From positions 1-24,786 of the forward strand of contig JAZLJD010000007.1 of assembly GCA_045617725.1 (NCBI GenBank): a stretch of DNA of 24,786 nucleotides, in the 5' to 3' direction. The DNA comes from JAZLJD01 sp045617725. GTDB lineage: Bacteria; Bacillota; Clostridia; Lachnospirales; Lachnospiraceae. Positions within the stretch are counted from its first letter, which is position 1, and the number at the start of each line of letters is the position of its first letter. The position numbers and the translations under genes are program-made. Below the pieces are notes generated by a model. It was not told where the DNA came from and searched no databases. It worked only from the letters and a program-made list of their open reading frames with translations. Below are positions 22,352 through 24,786 of the stretch, one piece after another.

Positions 22352-23447
22352 AAACCTTTTCTCCTTCCACAAGTCCTTCCTTAACCTCAACGCGAACGCC
22401 GTCGGTTAAGCCGGTCACGATATATTTCTTAATTCTGGATCCATTCTCCTGTACATATACGTACTTGCCTACGGTATCCTGTCGGATTGCGCATTTATTC
22501 AAGGTGATGACATCGGTCGCGGAGCTCTTTTGGGCTACCAGCGTGAATCGGTCGCCAAAACGAAGGTCGTCATCCGGCTCGTTGAAGTAGTACTGCATGT
22601 ACATGGTTGCCTGCTGTGCCACCAATGCGGAATACGTCTTCGGATCGATGGGAATGTAGGTCACATCATACTGCTTGCCGTTATAGAGAATGTAGGTCTT
22701 CTCGGTCTGTTTGGAATTCGCATACGCCGTGTACTCGGAATAAGCGCGAATCTGTGTGGTATCGGCGATGGTCATGTAATAACCTTCCTCCGTTACGCTG
22801 TCTCCGGAGTAGAGCTCTGCACGTGCCAGAATTACGCCGTCAAAGGGAGCAATGATTTCGTTTCCGGTACGCTGTCCTTCCAACTCCTTGAGCTGTTCCT
22901 TCAGCTTGCCCAGGTTGTACTCGTACATCTCCGTGGTCTGCCGTCTGTTTAAGTCGATTCTCCAGCGGGAATACTTGTTATTTGTTTTGTCTATATAGCC
23001 CCAGGGAATTGTTGCGTTGCGGGCATCCTTGATATCGAGGATAGCTACCTCGTCATCGTAGCCGGTCATCGTATTGTGGTAATTCTCGGTCAGCTTGGCA
23101 ATCTGCTCATTTAATGCCTCAATCTGGTCATCCAGTCCGGAATCGTCCGCACTGGCCAGCACATCGCCCTTCTTTACTTCGTCGCCCAGCTCCACCAGGT
23201 ATCTTTCGAACTTGCCGGCGCCTGTGAACTGAAGGTCCTGCGTAAGGGGTCCGATGATTCCGGGCGTACGCTCAGTCACATAAATGTCACCGATTTCCGT
23301 GTAGTCGAACATGTCTTCATGAGCGATTGTATCTCGAATCACTTTTACCGTGCTGCCGGATTCTTCCTGTGGCTCGCCACCGCAGGCTGCCAAAAGGAAT
23401 GTCATTCCGGCACACAGCATGAATGCTATTTGTTTTTTCAGTCTCAT
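22338..23447 (-). CDS. HlyD/MacA-type membrane fusion lipoprotein, second adaptor (369 aa)
   Basis: The signal peptide MRLKKQIAFMLCAGMTFLLAAC ends with a lipobox LAAC (Cys22). The lipoyl half has YLVELGDEVKKGDVLASADD. A coiled coil spans about residues 110-200 and includes LDDQIEALNEQIAKLTENY and KLKEQLKELEGQ. The return lipoyl strand is IIAPFDGVILARAELYSGDS. The ribosome binding site is GAGG, 11 bases upstream. It is distinct in sequence from the other two adaptors, so it is not a simple recent duplicate. Its C-terminus ends in GLTDGVRVEVKEGLVEGEKV, a motif shared by the first adaptor (GLKGLEFTEIVSGLNEGDFV), which marks the membrane-proximal domain. Confidence 0.88.
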   Translation of the reverse strand: MRLKKQIAFMLCAGMTFLLAACGGEPQEESGSTVKVIRDTIAHEDMFDYTEIGDIYVTERTPGIIGPLTQDLQFTGAGKFERYLVELGDEVKKGDVLASADDSGLDDQIEALNEQIAKLTENYHNTMTGYDDEVAILDIKDARNATIPWGYIDKTNNKYSRWRIDLNRRQTTEMYEYNLGKLKEQLKELEGQRTGNEIIAPFDGVILARAELYSGDSVTEEGYYMTIADTTQIRAYSEYTAYANSKQTEKTYILYNGKQYDVTYIPIDPKTYSALVAQQATMYMQYYFNEPDDDLRFGDRFTLVAQKSSATDVITLNKCAIRQDTVGKYVYVQENGSRIKKYIVTGLTDGVRVEVKEGLVEGEKVYVDD

Positions 23448-23462
23448 AATCTGTCCTGCCTC

Positions 23463-24563
23463 TTATTTCAGAATAACGAAGTCGCCTTCGTTCAAGCCAC
23501 TTACAATCTCGGTAAACTCAAGACCCTTTAAGCCGGTCTCGATATACTTGACGGAACGATATCCGTTCTCATCCATAACATATACATAGCTTCGTCCGTC
23601 CACCGTGCGGATGTACTTATTGGCAAGATAAAGAACATCATGTACCGATTCCAAATCCACATATACGGAGCCCAAGGTTCCGGTCTTGATATTGACCTGA
23701 TCGTCCAGGAGTTTGAAGTAGAGGTACTGATCCCAGGAATCCATCATAAACGGAGTTGCATCATAAATCTGCATCCTAACTCCGAGGCCGACTCTGAGCT
23801 GCAATATCTGGCCTTCATAGAACAGATCCTTGTGGTCGGTTTTGTCAACGCGGAACGCACATACGCTATTGTCGACGATGGTCATAACCTTCTCGCCCTC
23901 GCTTGTGGTACTGCCTTCCAAATCCGTCTTAATAAAGGAAATGTTACCGCTGATCGGTGCGTAGAGAGTTCCGTCCGCTACCTTCTTGTTGCATTCATTC
24001 AGCTTTAAGTTATCAAGATATATTTTGTCTTCCAAATCCTCGATAGAAGTCTTGTAGGAAAGCTTGATGGCTTCGATATCCTCTTCCATCTTCTCGTAAT
24101 CGGAATCATACATGGCGGTCATATAAATCTGATCCTCACGGATCTTAATGTCCAAGTCCAGTTTCTCCTGCATCTGTTTAAGGAGCAGATTCTGATACTC
24201 TACATCCTCCTTAAGGCTGTCTATCTGTTTGAGGACATCCGTCAAATTGCACTGTGCCAGAATCTGGCCGGCTTTGACTTCGTCACCCACCTTAACAAAT
24301 ACCTCATCCACCCTAAGCTGCTCGCTCTGGAATGCTACATCCTGCTGGGTAATCTGCACATAAGTAGCATTAATGGACAAGGAACTTTCCACATCGCCGC
24401 GACGTACTACATCCATCGTATATTCGGGTGCAGGCTCTTCATGGTAAACAACGATTTCGTCGTCACCGACGTCCTCGCCACCGCCCATACATCCCGAAAG
24501 ACAGCAAAGTAAAACGCACGCGGAGGTTAAAGAAAGCATTCTTCTAAATTTGAGTTTTCTCAT
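23463..24563 (-). CDS. HlyD/MacA-type membrane fusion lipoprotein, first adaptor (366 aa)
   Basis: I chose the ATG at 24563, with GGAG 8 bases upstream. The signal peptide (MRKLKFRRMLSLTSACVLLC, then CLSGC) ends in a lipobox LSGC. The lipoyl half is VFVKVGDEVKAGQILAQCNL. A coiled coil spans about residues 115-200 (ILAQC...LKQMQEKLDLDIKIRE). The return half is DGTLYAPISGNISFIKTDLE. It is the first gene of a six-gene operon and is 15 bases upstream of the second adaptor. A consensus promoter and an inverted repeat lie upstream, so this is where the operon is probably controlled. Confidence 0.88.
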   Translation of the reverse strand: MRKLKFRRMLSLTSACVLLCCLSGCMGGGEDVGDDEIVVYHEEPAPEYTMDVVRRGDVESSLSINATYVQITQQDVAFQSEQLRVDEVFVKVGDEVKAGQILAQCNLTDVLKQIDSLKEDVEYQNLLLKQMQEKLDLDIKIREDQIYMTAMYDSDYEKMEEDIEAIKLSYKTSIEDLEDKIYLDNLKLNECNKKVADGTLYAPISGNISFIKTDLEGSTTSEGEKVMTIVDNSVCAFRVDKTDHKDLFYEGQILQLRVGLGVRMQIYDATPFMMDSWDQYLYFKLLDDQVNIKTGTLGSVYVDLESVHDVLYLANKYIRTVDGRSYVYVMDENGYRSVKYIETGLKGLEFTEIVSGLNEGDFVILK

Positions 24564-24605
24564 ATGTGTTCTCCGTTCTGTGTGCCCAATTTCACACACT
24601 TTGTA

Positions 24606-24634
24606 ATTATACTTTTACAACTTGTACGATTCAA
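24606..24634 (-). promoter_or_regulatory. sigma-A promoter of the adaptor/permease operon
   Basis: On the reverse strand TTGAAT (24634-24629), a 17-base spacer and TATAAT (24611-24606) lie 42 bases before the first start. Confidence 0.82.
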
Positions 24635-24659
24635 CCGTTTATTCGAAAGTTCAAATTAA

Positions 24660-24684
24660 GTTAACAAAGGTCAAAGTTGTTAAC
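24660..24684. promoter_or_regulatory. inverted repeat upstream of the operon promoter
   Basis: GTTAACAA (24660-24667) and TTGTTAAC (24677-24684) form a perfect 8-bp inverted repeat with a 9-base spacer, centred about 45 bases upstream of the -35 box. A further TGTAACAATT lies at 24689-24698. This suits an activator or two-component regulator site. Confidence 0.5.
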
Positions 24685-24703
24685 ATTTATGTAACAATTA
24701 TGC

Positions 24704-24786
24704 TTATTCTCCGTCATTTTGCACAAATTGTTCCTGCGCGTATTGGGCATTTTGCAGTGGAGGGGTGAAGTCGGAGGCCAAGCGGT
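24704..24786 (-). CDS. C-terminal fragment of a gene beyond the right edge
   Basis: A reverse-strand frame enters at the edge and ends with TAA (24706-24704). Twenty-six residues are visible (LASDFTPPLQNAQYAQEQFV, then QNDGE). The soluble, Gln-rich composition looks natural for a protein tail, but no family can be named from it. Confidence 0.4.
   Translation of the reverse strand, partial: RLASDFTPPLQNAQYAQEQFVQNDGE

Overview
The window looks like chromosome of an anaerobic, low-to-mid GC Gram-positive of the Clostridia, most likely a Lachnospiraceae member. The reasons are strong AGGAGG-type ribosome binding sites before nearly every gene, sigma-A promoters (TTGACA/TATAAT type), lipoprotein signal peptides, FtsX/MacB-type ABC operons and LytTR-DUF3021 pairs. 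The genus cannot be fixed from the sequence. I see no rRNA, tRNA or CRISPR array.

Bases 1-6460 are an AT-rich accessory island made largely of gene debris. It holds an antitoxin-like gene followed directly by a terminator, several unknown small genes, and a coupled operon of two full-length ABC exporters (2025-5625). The exporter operon runs by an 8-nt overlap into a wrecked radical SAM gene. Pieces of a phage holin and an AAA ATPase (Walker A end only) follow, abutted end to end. A 32-nt RNA/DNA hairpin recurs three times (1455, 1840, 5891) and a second 30-nt sequence twice (1792, 6194). Together they bracket the exporter/radical SAM module, which looks like the remains of a modified-peptide (RiPP) export system or a cassette.

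Bases 6490-11320 read mostly forward. They hold a lipoprotein, a DEDDh exonuclease with two small downstream genes, a DUF7010-like membrane protein with a LytTR regulator and DUF3021-like partner, then a 480-bp palindromic repeat element and a YtxH-like protein. Bases 11340-13018 (reverse) are a DUF2225 protein, a DUF3267 HEFLH metalloprotease-like protein and a small membrane protein. Bases 13134-14678 (reverse) encode a sodium:solute symporter with a consensus promoter and operator-like palindromes.

Bases 14850-15485 form a very GC-rich repeat region between divergent promoters. The forward promoter drives a YbaK-type aminoacyl-tRNA deacylase (15545-16006). This gene is followed by another repeat cluster, which carries a half copy of the 10.3-kb element.

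Bases 16398-24634 (reverse) are one operon. It has a consensus promoter, three successive lipoprotein membrane-fusion (adaptor) proteins, a 934-residue duplicated FtsX permease and two MacB-type ATPases. The last ATPase carries an AbrB-like tail, and its stop codon lies inside a 13-unit array of 14/15-nt repeats just before the terminator. Together these genes probably make an envelope-associated MacAB-like exporter or envelope-stress transporter. A short C-terminal gene fragment lies at the right edge.
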